Source: Flavobacteriaceae bacterium (GTDB lineage Bacteria; Bacteroidota; Bacteroidia; Flavobacteriales; Flavobacteriaceae). Taken from it: a DNA stretch of 64,000 bases. Below the pieces are notes generated by a model. The model made no database searches, was not told the origin of the DNA, and was given only the letters and a program-made list of their open reading frames with translations. Of the stretch, positions 43,628 through 52,354 are shown in pieces (the stretch's first letter is position 1; each line of letters opens with the position of its first letter). The position numbers and the translations under genes were made by a program. Location of the stretch: assembly GCA_030726725.1 (NCBI GenBank), contig JANRDC010000023.1, positions 1 through 64,000 on the forward strand, written 5' to 3'.

Positions 43628-44167
43628 TTAGGTCGTTTTTTTGACGTATTGAGTGAGGATTACGATCTGTTGACCGTCGACTTTCCCCTCGATGTAGGTG
43701 GCGTTTTCTGGATCTAATGCGATACGGCGCACAGCGGTGCCCTGTTTGGCCACCATACTGCTTCCCTTCACCTTTAGGTCTTTGATCAATACCACGTTAT
43801 CTCCTGGTTGCAGGACTACGCCGTTAGCATCCATATGCACCAACGCTGAGGCTTGCGCATCTAGTTCAGCTTGGGCCCAGGCCTGGTGTTCTTCGTCCAG
43901 GTACATCATGTCCAATAAATTTTGCGCCCAGGCTTCAGGAAGAAAGCGATGCAATAATCGCCAGGAGAGCACTTGAACGGGGGCTTGCTCGCTCCATATG
44001 GAATCGTTAAGGCACCTAAAATGATTCGGGTCGAGTTGATCGCCTTGAATTTGATCGATACAGGTGGCACACAACAAAGTTTCGTGGGGAATTCCTTGGG
44101 GCGCTTTAGTCACTGAAAAAGGTTGAACAGGCGCTTGGGCAGCGCAAAGGGCACAAGTGGTAGACAA
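43628..44167 (-). CDS. PhnA/YjdM-like zinc-ribbon protein
   Basis: A 179-residue cytoplasmic protein. The N-terminal zinc ribbon has Cys pairs C-A-L-C and C-A-T-C, and the C-terminal PhnA domain shows DANGVVLQPGDNVVLIKDLKVKGSS and IEGKVDGQQIVILTQYVKK. Despite the historical name, this family is not a phosphonoacetate hydrolase and its role is unclear. It is single, divergent from the DoxX gene, and has no phosphonate genes near it. Confidence 0.85.
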   Translation of the reverse strand: MSTTCALCAAQAPVQPFSVTKAPQGIPHETLLCATCIDQIQGDQLDPNHFRCLNDSIWSEQAPVQVLSWRLLHRFLPEAWAQNLLDMMYLDEEHQAWAQAELDAQASALVHMDANGVVLQPGDNVVLIKDLKVKGSSMVAKQGTAVRRIALDPENATYIEGKVDGQQIVILTQYVKKTT

Positions 44168-44212
44168 AATAAATGATTTTAGGGGGTAAATGTAATGATT
44201 TCAAATTTCTAC

Positions 44213-44240
44213 TTGATTAAAAGGATTTTAGATAACTTTA
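44213..44240 (+). promoter_or_regulatory. Predicted promoter for the DoxX-family gene
   Basis: TTG at 44213-44215, 17 bases, then TAACTTTA, one mismatch from TAnnTTTG. It lies 25 bases before the start codon in the gap between divergent genes. Confidence 0.5.
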
Positions 44241-44265
44241 GTCAACCAACTAAATAACCAACGAA

Positions 44266-44643
44266 ATGAAACAAAAAATCTTTAATGTAGTGTCCATTGT
44301 CTTTGGATTATGGATGCTTAATGCCGGGCTCAATAAATTTTTCAACTACATGCCCATGCCAGAAGACATGCCAGAGTCCATGTTAAAATTGATGGAACAC
44401 TTGATGGCATTTGGCTGGATGATGCCTTTAGTGGGTGCTGTCGAGGCGATTGCGGGACTTTTGATTGTTGTGCCGAGAACGAGAACCTTGGGCGCACTAG
44501 CCATGTTCCCTGTGATGGTAGGTATTTTATTGATCAACATCGTCAATGTACCCAGTGGATTGCCTATTGCCGCGGCGCTGATGGTGATCAATGTTTGGAT
44601 GCTTTGGGAGGGCTGTGACAAACTAAAAGCGCTCTGGTCCTAA
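44266..44643 (+). CDS. DoxX-family membrane protein
   Basis: A 125-residue protein with four predicted helices. GLWMLNAGLNKFFNYMPMP is the characteristic first helix, with MMPLVGAVEAIAGLLIVVPRTRTLGALAMFPVMVGIL in the middle and a C-terminal helix ending WEGCDKLKALW. DoxX-like proteins are membrane components of uncertain, possibly redox-linked function. It is a single-gene unit. Its stop codon abuts the convergent amylase stop, with no terminator visible between them. Confidence 0.78.
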   Translation: MKQKIFNVVSIVFGLWMLNAGLNKFFNYMPMPEDMPESMLKLMEHLMAFGWMMPLVGAVEAIAGLLIVVPRTRTLGALAMFPVMVGILLINIVNVPSGLPIAAALMVINVWMLWEGCDKLKALWS

Positions 44644-46491
44644 TCAGCGATTCGATAAAATAATGACATCCCGTGCTTGGACCGTTAAGGTTTCGGGTAC
44701 GGGATTTGTTTTTTGGTCAAATACCCAATACGCCTCCTTGGGGGCGGTCCATACCTCTTTGAATTTTTGAAGATCGATGCTCTTGGGAGAATTTGATCCA
44801 TTGGCCAGGACCATCACCCACTGGTCTTCCAAAAATCGGAAGTACACATATACCTGATCGACCGGGGCGTAATGCACGGTTTTTCCTCGGTGTATGGCTT
44901 CGTTGTTTTTACGCCATTGCAGGAGGGTGCGTGTGGTGTGGTGGTAGTTATTTTCCTGATCCGTTCTCTGGTCAAGGCGCGCTGCATCTCTAGAATCCGA
45001 TGGCCATCCACCCGGAAAATCTCTGCGCAAATCACCATCGCCTTTTGATTTATCCCCGAGCATACCGATTTCCGATCCGTAATAGATCTGGGGGATTCCA
45101 CGGGTGGTCATCAAAATGGATAAGGCCATTTTATAGGCGGAATGATCGGGAAATAATTGATTGAATCGGGTGGTGTCGTGGTTTTCTATAAACAGAAATA
45201 GTTGGTTGACATCGGGATATAAAAAGTCATTGGCCAGGACATCGTAAAACTGTACCAAGCCCTTATTCCAGGAGGGTTGGTCGGTAAAGGCTTCATGGGC
45301 AGCCATGTGAAAGGGAAAATCCATCACGCTGGGCAATTGTCCATTAAACCCCTGAATGGCTCCTACCGGCGAATCTTTCTGCCAATAAGCGACGTGTGCC
45401 GCTTGGGAATACCAAGTTTCCCCCACGATATTAAAGTTGGGGTATTCCTTCATGATCGCTTCCGTCCAACGGGTCATGCCCTCTTTTTCTCCATAGGGGT
45501 AAGTGTCTACCCGAAACCCGTCCAGGTCAGCGTACTCCACCCACCAAATCGCATTTTGAATTAAGTAGGTCAACACCAGTGGATGCGATTGATTGAGGTC
45601 CGGCATAGAGGGAACAAACCAACCTTTTTCAGACAGATAGGTATCCGATGGCGCCGCATTAGGGTCAAACACCGTGGAGAGTCGGTAGTTGGTCTGTCCG
45701 TATCCGTTTTCTCCCGAAAACTGATGAATCCAATCCTTAAAGGGAAGGTCCTTGATCATCCAATGTTCCAAGCCCCAGTGATTGGTGACGTAGTCCTTGA
45801 TCAGCTTCATGTCGTTTTGGTGCAGGGTTTTGGCCAGCAGGGCATAGTCTTCATTGGTGCCAAAACGCGGATCAATCTGATAGGCATCGCTACAAGCATA
45901 TCCGTGGTAGGAACCTCTGCGATCGTTGTCCGCCAAAACGGGCGTGGTCCACACTGCGGTGACCCCTAAATCTTTAAGGTAGTCTACCCGGTCGATGATG
46001 CCTTTTAAGTCTCCGCCGTGTCGGCCATCGATTTTATCTCTATTCGCTGGTTCGAACGTCTGGTTGGTTTGGTCGTTGTTTGGATCCCCGTTGGCAAATC
46101 GATCCGGCATAATCAAATACACCACATCGGAGCTGTCAAATCCTTGACGCAACGCACTTGCTGGTTTGCGCGCTTGGAGCTGGTAATCCATGGAAAATTT
46201 TTGGACGCCTGCTTCTTTAAAGATCAAGGTATACGTTCCTGCTGTCAACCCTTGGGTTTCCCAATCCAGAAATAAATAATTGGGGTTTTCTACCTCCGTT
46301 TTTTTCAGGGGTCCTTTTCCTTGGACCTCTGCGCTTAAGGACCCGATCCCTGGTCCGTAGATCATCAACTGCAGGGAGGAGTGCTCCATGCCAGCCCACC
46401 AATTGGGGGGATTTATTTCTTTGATTTGGGCCTGGACAGGGGCTCCTAAGGCGATGAGCATCAAGGCGTACAGCAAGTGCAAGGACTTCAT
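44644..46491 (-). CDS. Periplasmic neopullulanase/cyclomaltodextrinase-like GH13
   Basis: A 615-residue exported GH13 enzyme. The track start at 46545 is trimmed to the ATG at 46491 (MKSLHLLYALMLIALGAPVQAQ), a signal peptide. The N-terminal cyclomaltodextrinase domain begins INPPNWWAGM. The barrel has KLIKDYVTNHWG, DLDGFRVDTYPYGEK with the nucleophile, FNIVGETW with the acid/base and FIENHDTTRFNQLF. The gene resembles SusA-type enzymes that break down malto-oligosaccharides inside the periplasm. It is divergent from the secreted amylase at 46661, with a common upstream region of 169 bases. Confidence 0.92.
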   Translation of the reverse strand: MKSLHLLYALMLIALGAPVQAQIKEINPPNWWAGMEHSSLQLMIYGPGIGSLSAEVQGKGPLKKTEVENPNYLFLDWETQGLTAGTYTLIFKEAGVQKFSMDYQLQARKPASALRQGFDSSDVVYLIMPDRFANGDPNNDQTNQTFEPANRDKIDGRHGGDLKGIIDRVDYLKDLGVTAVWTTPVLADNDRRGSYHGYACSDAYQIDPRFGTNEDYALLAKTLHQNDMKLIKDYVTNHWGLEHWMIKDLPFKDWIHQFSGENGYGQTNYRLSTVFDPNAAPSDTYLSEKGWFVPSMPDLNQSHPLVLTYLIQNAIWWVEYADLDGFRVDTYPYGEKEGMTRWTEAIMKEYPNFNIVGETWYSQAAHVAYWQKDSPVGAIQGFNGQLPSVMDFPFHMAAHEAFTDQPSWNKGLVQFYDVLANDFLYPDVNQLFLFIENHDTTRFNQLFPDHSAYKMALSILMTTRGIPQIYYGSEIGMLGDKSKGDGDLRRDFPGGWPSDSRDAARLDQRTDQENNYHHTTRTLLQWRKNNEAIHRGKTVHYAPVDQVYVYFRFLEDQWVMVLANGSNSPKSIDLQKFKEVWTAPKEAYWVFDQKTNPVPETLTVQARDVIILSNR

Positions 46492-46634
46492 AGCAGACAA
46501 TTTATCCAAAAGTAAATGATTCTGTGCCCCCCAAAAACGCAACATCGCAAAAAGTTATTCAACGATAACCTTATCGTATACTTTTTTGACTGGGTTATTA
46601 GAAAAAAATGCCGAAGAATTCTCCCGCGATGTCT

Positions 46635-46642
46635 TAATTTTA
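46635..46642 (+). promoter_or_regulatory. -7-like element TAATTTTA for the T9SS amylase
   Basis: One mismatch from TAnnTTTG, 18 bases before the ATG at 46661. Its position within the longer track ORF supports the shorter start. Confidence 0.4.
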
Positions 46643-46660
46643 GAAACTCAATCCAATAAC

Positions 46661-49600
46661 ATGGCACAACGCTTTTTCCTTTGGTTGCTCTTGGGCATAA
46701 CCCTAACCTCTGCTTGGGCCCAGCAACAAAATGCTGCGGTGACCGCAACCCCCAACCCTTTTAGCGAGGGCGAATCGGTGACGCTTCGCTTTACCGGGGT
46801 CAATCTCACCACCTGGGGGGTAAACGACGCCTATCTTTGGGCCTGGAGTTTAAACAGCGCAGGAGTGTCTCAAGACGCTCCCAACAACGGCAGTTGGACC
46901 AGTTCTTCTGAAGCCCATAAGTTGACCAAAAACACAGATGGATCTTTGTCCATTACCTTTATTCCTAAGGATTTCTATGGGCGCACCAATATCTCCCGCA
47001 TCGGTTTTTTGGTCAAGGCCAAAGACGGGAGCGGCGACAAAAAAACCCAAGATTTATTTTTAGATGTCGGCACTTTTGATGTGGTTTTGACATCGCCGAC
47101 AGCCTCCCTAACCTTATTGGAGAACGGCGCTTCACTTCAGGTGACGGCCACCAGCACCCTCCCGGTGGTATTTACCCTAAAAGCCGACGGGACATTGATC
47201 CACACCAGTACGGCCACCACCTCATACAGTTATGCCGCACCTGTATCACAATTGACTTCTTTTGCGCTGCGCGCTACAGCGGGTGGTGAATTTAAAGAGT
47301 ACACCTTTGAAGCTAGACCGAAACCCGCAGTGGTTCAGGCCCCAGTACCTGACGGATGGGTAGACGGAATCAATTTTAATCCAGCCCAGCCCGACCGGGT
47401 GCAGTTGGTTTTTTATGCGCCCCAAAAACAAGTAGTACACGTGATCGGACCCTTTAACCAGTGGGCACCTAGCGATGACTATATGATGAAGTACGACGCC
47501 AACAGCAGTCGTTTTTGGATTGAGCTGGATGGGTTGACCCCAGACAGTCACCTGCTGTACCAATATTTAGTCGATTTCCAGATTAGGGTGGCCGATCCGT
47601 ATGCCACACAGATACTAGATCCCTGGAACGACAGTTACATCAGCTCAGATACCTATGTGGGGATTCCTGCTTATCCCGCCAATGCCTATTCAGCGGAAGA
47701 GACTCCTCAAGCAATCACTTGGTTTACCCTGGACTCCACACCTTATGTGTGGAACGATGCCGGCTATCAAAGACCAGCTAAAGAAGATTTGGTCATCTAT
47801 GAATTATTGCTCAGGGACTTTGACCCCGCTCATTCATACGCTGCCCTACAAGCGCGTTTGGATTATTTACAAGGTTTAGGAGTCAATGCGATCGAGTTGA
47901 TGCCCATCAATGAATTTGACGGCAATGAGAGCTGGGGCTACAACCCCTCTTTCCACATGGCGGTCGACAAGTATTACGGAAGTCCAGATGCGCTTAAAGC
48001 ATTGGTGGATGCCTGTCACCAAAGGGGAATCGCAGTGATCGCCGATATTGTCTTTAACCATGCCACAGGGCAGAATCCTTATTTTAGGATGTACAACGAC
48101 AGCCAAGGCGCCAACTCGGGAACGCCTTCAGCGGACAGCCCGTTTTTTAATGTTTCCGCCAAACACGCCTATAATGTGTTTTACGACTTTAATCACCACC
48201 ACCCGTCACAAGCAGCGCGGTCCTATGTAAAGCGCGTGGTGCAAGAGTGGATTAGGACCTATAAGCTCGACGGATTTCGCTGGGATTTGACCAAAGGATT
48301 TACCCAAAACTGCGGGCAAAACGACGAGTATTGCACAGGAGTAAAGCAGGATGACCGCGTTGAGGTGCTGAAAGCCTATGCGGATTTCCAGTGGGCAGTT
48401 GATGGTGATTCCTATGTGATTTTTGAGCATTTGGGCAATAATGACGAAGAATCCATTTGGGCCAATTACCGTTTGGACGAAGGAAAAGGAATTATGCTCT
48501 GGAGCAACTACAACTGGGCTTATTCTCAGTCGATTCAAGGCTATAGCGATGGTGCCAATTTTAACGGGGCCTCTTATCTGAGCCGCGGATGGACCGAGCC
48601 CCGCAATGTGGTGTATATGGAGAGCCACGATGAGGAACGCTTGATGTTCCGCGCTTTGGAATACGGCAATGCCTCAATCAAAGGAAACCTGAACCTCTCC
48701 TTGGAACGAGCTGCGCTGACTGCTTCGTTCTTTTGGCCCATACCCGGGCCTAAAATGCTGTGGCAATTTGGGGAATTGGGGTATGATTACTCGATCAATT
48801 ACGACGGTCGCTTGTCCAACAAACCAATTCGATGGGACTATGCTGCTGTGCCTGAGCGCGCTGCTTTGCGCCAGCACTATGCGGATTGGATCGGTTTGAG
48901 AAAGGTAGAGCCTATTTTTAACACCGATGATTTTACCATCAGCTCTGGAAGTGCTACTGGGGTGAAGGTGATCAAATTATCCCTGGCCGATGCGCCAGAG
49001 GGACACGCCAGCGAAGTGATGATTGTCGGTAATTTTGGGGTGACTACCCAGACCGCCATACCGGTATTTGCCCAGGCTGGGGTTTGGTATGATTGGTTTG
49101 AGGACAACCGCAAACAAAATATTTACGAGGCGTCTGTGCCGATGGCTTTGGCCCCAGGTGAGTGGCATGTGTATGCCAATGCGCCTACGGCTTATTTCCC
49201 CAACAACAACCCTCCTGATCAAGATAATGACGGAGTAGTTGATGGGGTAGATCAGTGCCCAGACACCCCTTTTGGGTCTATGGTTGATGTGCAGGGCTGC
49301 CCTGTATTTTCGCTGCCTAGAAATCGTTTTTCTCTGAGTGCAACTGCGGCTAGTTGTCCCGGAAGCAGCAATGGAGCTTTGGAGTTAAAGGCCTCAGCCA
49401 GCTCAGAAAACTACACCTATACTGCTGTGCTCAGCAAAGAGGGCGCTGTTGTGCAAACGGTGACCCTGTCGCCCACTTCTCTGACCCAAACGGTCACTGA
49501 TCTGCCTGTGGGCACGTATCAGGTGTGCTTTTCTGTGGTGGGAATTTCAGGGTACAGTCAGTGCTATACGGCATCGGTGTCTGAGCCAACACCTTTGGCT

Positions 49601-50059
49601 GCGGCCACTAAAGTCGATGTGGCTGCCCGCACCATCACTTTGAATTTAGCTGGGGCAGAGCGCTACAGGGTATCGATCAATGGCGTGTCTCAAGAATACA
49701 GTTCAGCCCAGGTAGGGGATGGTCTAGTCCTTGATTTGGCCCCAGGCAACAACCGTCTACGCGTAGCAACAGAGGCGGCTTGTCAAGGAGTATATACCGA
49801 TGAGATTTTTGTCAGCGCTCAAGTGCTTTCCTACCCCAATCCTACTTCTGGGCCGCTTCAGGTTTATGTCGCCGGTTCAGATACCGAGGTAGCTGTACAG
49901 TGGATGACTTTGGGCGGTGTGGTGTTGGATCAAGACCAGCGATCGGTGTCAGAACGAAGGGTGATGGACTGGGACATCAGCGCTTATCCTTCAGGGGTAT
50001 ATGTGCTGACGATCACGGGGACACAAGTGAGGCAAAGTCTTAAAATAGTCAAGCAATAG
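46661..50059 (+). CDS. Secreted multidomain alpha-amylase with T9SS sorting domain
   Basis: A 1132-residue enzyme. The ATG at 46661 opens a signal peptide ([21 protein letters not shown]). A beta-rich N-terminal domain is followed by a CBM48-like module near residues 245-330 ([22 protein letters not shown]). The GH13 barrel has [27 protein letters not shown] (nucleophile near 536), FEHLG and ESHDEERL near 653. Then come a thrombospondin type 3-like calcium repeat ([18 protein letters not shown], near 855), a cysteine-containing Ig-like region and a type IX C-terminal domain starting [14 protein letters not shown]. It should be exported by T9SS and act on starch or glycogen outside the cell. 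umuC follows after one base. Confidence 0.93.
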   Translation: MAQRFFLWLLLGITLTSAWAQQQNAAVTATPNPFSEGESVTLRFTGVNLTTWGVNDAYLWAWSLNSAGVSQDAPNNGSWTSSSEAHKLTKNTDGSLSITFIPKDFYGRTNISRIGFLVKAKDGSGDKKTQDLFLDVGTFDVVLTSPTASLTLLENGASLQVTATSTLPVVFTLKADGTLIHTSTATTSYSYAAPVSQLTSFALRATAGGEFKEYTFEARPKPAVVQAPVPDGWVDGINFNPAQPDRVQLVFYAPQKQVVHVIGPFNQWAPSDDYMMKYDANSSRFWIELDGLTPDSHLLYQYLVDFQIRVADPYATQILDPWNDSYISSDTYVGIPAYPANAYSAEETPQAITWFTLDSTPYVWNDAGYQRPAKEDLVIYELLLRDFDPAHSYAALQARLDYLQGLGVNAIELMPINEFDGNESWGYNPSFHMAVDKYYGSPDALKALVDACHQRGIAVIADIVFNHATGQNPYFRMYNDSQGANSGTPSADSPFFNVSAKHAYNVFYDFNHHHPSQAARSYVKRVVQEWIRTYKLDGFRWDLTKGFTQNCGQNDEYCTGVKQDDRVEVLKAYADFQWAVDGDSYVIFEHLGNNDEESIWANYRLDEGKGIMLWSNYNWAYSQSIQGYSDGANFNGASYLSRGWTEPRNVVYMESHDEERLMFRALEYGNASIKGNLNLSLERAALTASFFWPIPGPKMLWQFGELGYDYSINYDGRLSNKPIRWDYAAVPERAALRQHYADWIGLRKVEPIFNTDDFTISSGSATGVKVIKLSLADAPEGHASEVMIVGNFGVTTQTAIPVFAQAGVWYDWFEDNRKQNIYEASVPMALAPGEWHVYANAPTAYFPNNNPPDQDNDGVVDGVDQCPDTPFGSMVDVQGCPVFSLPRNRFSLSATAASCPGSSNGALELKASASSENYTYTAVLSKEGAVVQTVTLSPTSLTQTVTDLPVGTYQVCFSVVGISGYSQCYTASVSEPTPLAAATKVDVAARTITLNLAGAERYRVSINGVSQEYSSAQVGDGLVLDLAPGNNRLRVATEAACQGVYTDEIFVSAQVLSYPNPTSGPLQVYVAGSDTEVAVQWMTLGGVVLDQDQRSVSERRVMDWDISAYPSGVYVLTITGTQVRQSLKIVKQ

Positions 50060-50060
50060 T

Positions 50061-51314
50061 ATGTACGCACTGGTGGATTGCAACAACTTCTACGCTTCCT
50101 GTGAGCGGGTTTTTAAGCCTGAGCTCATCGGGAAGCCTGTGGTGGTCCTTTCCAATAACGATGGCTGTGTCATCGCGCGCAGCAGTGAGGCCAAGCCTTT
50201 TGTGCCTATGGGCGCTGTGGCTTTTAAGTATCGGGAGGTATTTGCCCAGCACGACATCCGTGTTTTTTCCTCGAATTACGCCTTGTATGGAGACATGAGT
50301 CATCGGGTGATGGAGGTATTGCGCCAGTTTTCTCCAGAGGTAGAAGTGTATTCCATCGATGAGGCTTTTTTAAAGTTCACCGGTTTTGAGCAGTGGGATC
50401 TTCCGGCCCAGGGTCTGGCGATGAAGCAGCGGGTACAGCAGTGGACCCATATTCCGATCAGTGTGGGGATAGCCCCTACTAAGGCACTGGCCAAGGTGGC
50501 CAATAAGATCGCCAAAAAATTCCCCGAGCGCACCCAAGGAGTTTATGCGATTGACACGGAAGAAAAGCGCATAAAAGCACTTCGCTGGACTGCGGTGGAA
50601 GACGTATGGGGCATCGGTCGCAAAACCACTAAGAAGTTACAGGCCATTGGGGTGCGTACGGCGGCTGATTTTGTTGCTTTGCCAGATGCTTATGTGCGCA
50701 AGATGTTTTCTGTGGTGGGCCTTAGGCTGAAGCATGAGCTGGCCGGTCAATCGGTTCTGGAACTGGAAGAGGTACAGACCAAAAAGGCGATCGCGACTAC
50801 CCGCAGCTTTAAAAATGAGCTCAGCGATTTGGAAGACCTTAAAGAACGGGTAGCGACCTATGCGGTGCTCTGCGCGGAGAAGCTTCGCCGACAGGCTACG
50901 GCTGCTTGCCTGGTACACGTGTTTGTGCACACTAATTTTTTTAAAACCGATCAGCCGCAACACGCTAAGAGCACTGTGGTGCGTTTGCCTTTTGCCAGTC
51001 AGTCGAGCATTACCTTAACCCAGTATGCGCTCAAAGCGCTGGAGCAGATTTATAAACCCGGTTACGGGTATAAAAAAGCGGGTGTAGTGGTGATGGGGAT
51101 CACGCCTATCTCCTCGGTACAGCTCGATCTTTTTGTGGGGGAAAATCCCAAACACAAGCCTTTGATGCAGGCCATAGACCGAATTAACGCCCGATGGGGC
51201 ACCCAGCGCACCCGTCTGGGACGGCAGGATGTAGGTCGCGTGTGGAAGATGCGCCAAGAAAAAAGATCTCCGAGTTATACCACCGCCTGGACTGATTTGT
51301 TGACGGTTAAATAA
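50061..51314 (+). CDS. umuC: Y-family DNA polymerase V catalytic subunit
   Basis: Error-prone translesion DNA polymerase. It begins [18 protein letters not shown] with the first catalytic Asp, has [11 protein letters not shown] and the catalytic [12 protein letters not shown], and carries helix-hairpin-helix and little-finger regions to residue 417. It starts one base after the amylase stop, with no promoter visible in the gap, so transcription may come through from the amylase or from a promoter inside it. umuD follows 6 bases later, the reverse of the usual order. It acts with UmuD' in SOS mutagenesis. Confidence 0.95.
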   Translation: MYALVDCNNFYASCERVFKPELIGKPVVVLSNNDGCVIARSSEAKPFVPMGAVAFKYREVFAQHDIRVFSSNYALYGDMSHRVMEVLRQFSPEVEVYSIDEAFLKFTGFEQWDLPAQGLAMKQRVQQWTHIPISVGIAPTKALAKVANKIAKKFPERTQGVYAIDTEEKRIKALRWTAVEDVWGIGRKTTKKLQAIGVRTAADFVALPDAYVRKMFSVVGLRLKHELAGQSVLELEEVQTKKAIATTRSFKNELSDLEDLKERVATYAVLCAEKLRRQATAACLVHVFVHTNFFKTDQPQHAKSTVVRLPFASQSSITLTQYALKALEQIYKPGYGYKKAGVVVMGITPISSVQLDLFVGENPKHKPLMQAIDRINARWGTQRTRLGRQDVGRVWKMRQEKRSPSYTTAWTDLLTVK

Positions 51315-51320
51315 TTTTTT

Positions 51321-51773
51321 ATGAAGATTCAATCGGCCCCTAAGTGGAGCAGCGAACTCCAGCCCTTATCCCTAAAAAAAGAAGGGGACAAAACTTACGT
51401 CACCTATTACGCCTCCGGAGTTCAGGCGGGTTTTCCCAGCCCGGCAGATGATTTTAAGGAGCAACAACTCAGTTTGGATGAACGTTATTTAAGCCATCCG
51501 GAAGCGACCTTTATGGTTCGGGTAGCGGGGAGCTCTATGGAGCCCACGCTCCAGGTGGGCGATATTTTAATTGTGAAGTCTGATGTGGTGTTGGAAGACA
51601 ACAAAATAGGAATCGTATCGGTCAATCACACAGATTTTACCGTAAAGCGTTTGGACAAAAAGAAACAGCACTTGGTGGCCGATAACCCAGCTTTTGAATC
51701 GATACAAATCCAAGAAACCGACACCGTAGTCTGTTTGGGTGTGGTGATGCACTTGATTCGAGATATAAAATAA
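51321..51773 (+). CDS. umuD: LexA/UmuD-type S24 peptidase, polymerase V accessory
   Basis: A 150-residue self-cleaving protein. The presumed cleavage Ala-Gly is in SGVQAGFPSPADD near residue 35, the nucleophile Ser is in GSSMEPTLQVGD, and the Lys is in FTVKRLDKK. There is no N-terminal HTH, so it is UmuD rather than LexA. Cleavage is promoted by RecA filaments. It follows umuC in the same transcript and ends just before a strong terminator. Confidence 0.93.
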   Translation: MKIQSAPKWSSELQPLSLKKEGDKTYVTYYASGVQAGFPSPADDFKEQQLSLDERYLSHPEATFMVRVAGSSMEPTLQVGDILIVKSDVVLEDNKIGIVSVNHTDFTVKRLDKKKQHLVADNPAFESIQIQETDTVVCLGVVMHLIRDIK

Positions 51774-51800
51774 AAAACCCCAGCGCAGCTGGGGTTTTTT
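51772..51800. terminator. Bidirectional terminator between umuD and glutathione peroxidase
   Basis: CCCCAGC / GCTGGGG stem with loop GCA, six A before and six T after. Suitable for both convergent transcripts. Confidence 0.92.
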
Positions 51801-51802
51801 GA

Positions 51803-52351
51803 TTAGTTGAGGTGTTTGAGAATTTTGTCGCTCATCGGGTTGGTGATGGAATAATAGAAATCCACAAATCGGCCTTGTTCGTCGACTAGGTATTTCTGAA
51901 AATTCCATTTTACCTCTGAGTCAGCCACACCATTCATGGATTTTTTGGTCAGCCATTGGTAGATGGGGTGCTGATTTGATCCTTTGACATCGAGCTTGTC
52001 AGTCATCACAAAATTTACCCCGAAGGTAGCTGAGCAGAACTCTTGAATTTCTTCATTGCTTCCGGGTTCTTGGTTGCCAAACTGGTTGCAAGGCAAGCCG
52101 ATCACCACCAAACGATCTTTGTGCAGGTTGTGCAGCATCTGTAAATCCTCGTACTGTTTGGTAAATCCACACTTAGAGGCCACATTGACAAAAAGAATCT
52201 TTTTGCCTTTAAAGGTTTTCAAATCGATCGGTTTTCCAGTGATCGATTTGAGTTCAATCCCGTACAATGATTTGGGCGGGTTGACTGGGGTTTGTGCTTT
52301 AGCACCGAATAGGCAAGTAAATATTCCGAACATCAATAGTTGTTTTATCAT
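51803..52351 (-). CDS. Exported glutathione peroxidase-family protein
   Basis: A 182-residue thioredoxin-fold peroxidase. A signal peptide (MIKQLLMFGIFTCLFGAKAQ) precedes NVASKCGFTKQYEDL with the peroxidatic Cys61, then LPCNQFGNQEPGS with the catalytic Gln and a second cysteine, and KWNFQKYLV with the Trp and Asn. Bacterial members of this type usually use thioredoxin rather than glutathione; that is family knowledge. It lies 3 bases downstream of the amidohydrolase gene in the same direction, so the two are probably cotranscribed. Confidence 0.93.
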   Translation of the reverse strand: MIKQLLMFGIFTCLFGAKAQTPVNPPKSLYGIELKSITGKPIDLKTFKGKKILFVNVASKCGFTKQYEDLQMLHNLHKDRLVVIGLPCNQFGNQEPGSNEEIQEFCSATFGVNFVMTDKLDVKGSNQHPIYQWLTKKSMNGVADSEVKWNFQKYLVDEQGRFVDFYYSITNPMSDKILKHLN

Positions 52352-52354
52352 GGG

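Noticed and set aside
44346-44621. Minus-strand ORF inside the DoxX gene
   Set aside because: It is the antisense image of the four DoxX helices with no independent support.
46586-46660. Longer amylase start at 46586
   Set aside because: The signal peptide begins at the ATG at 46661 and a -7-like element lies between the two.
49216-49310. Calcium-binding repeat as a separate OmpA-like protein
   Set aside because: The DxDxDG repeat is in frame within the amylase and no OmpA domain follows.
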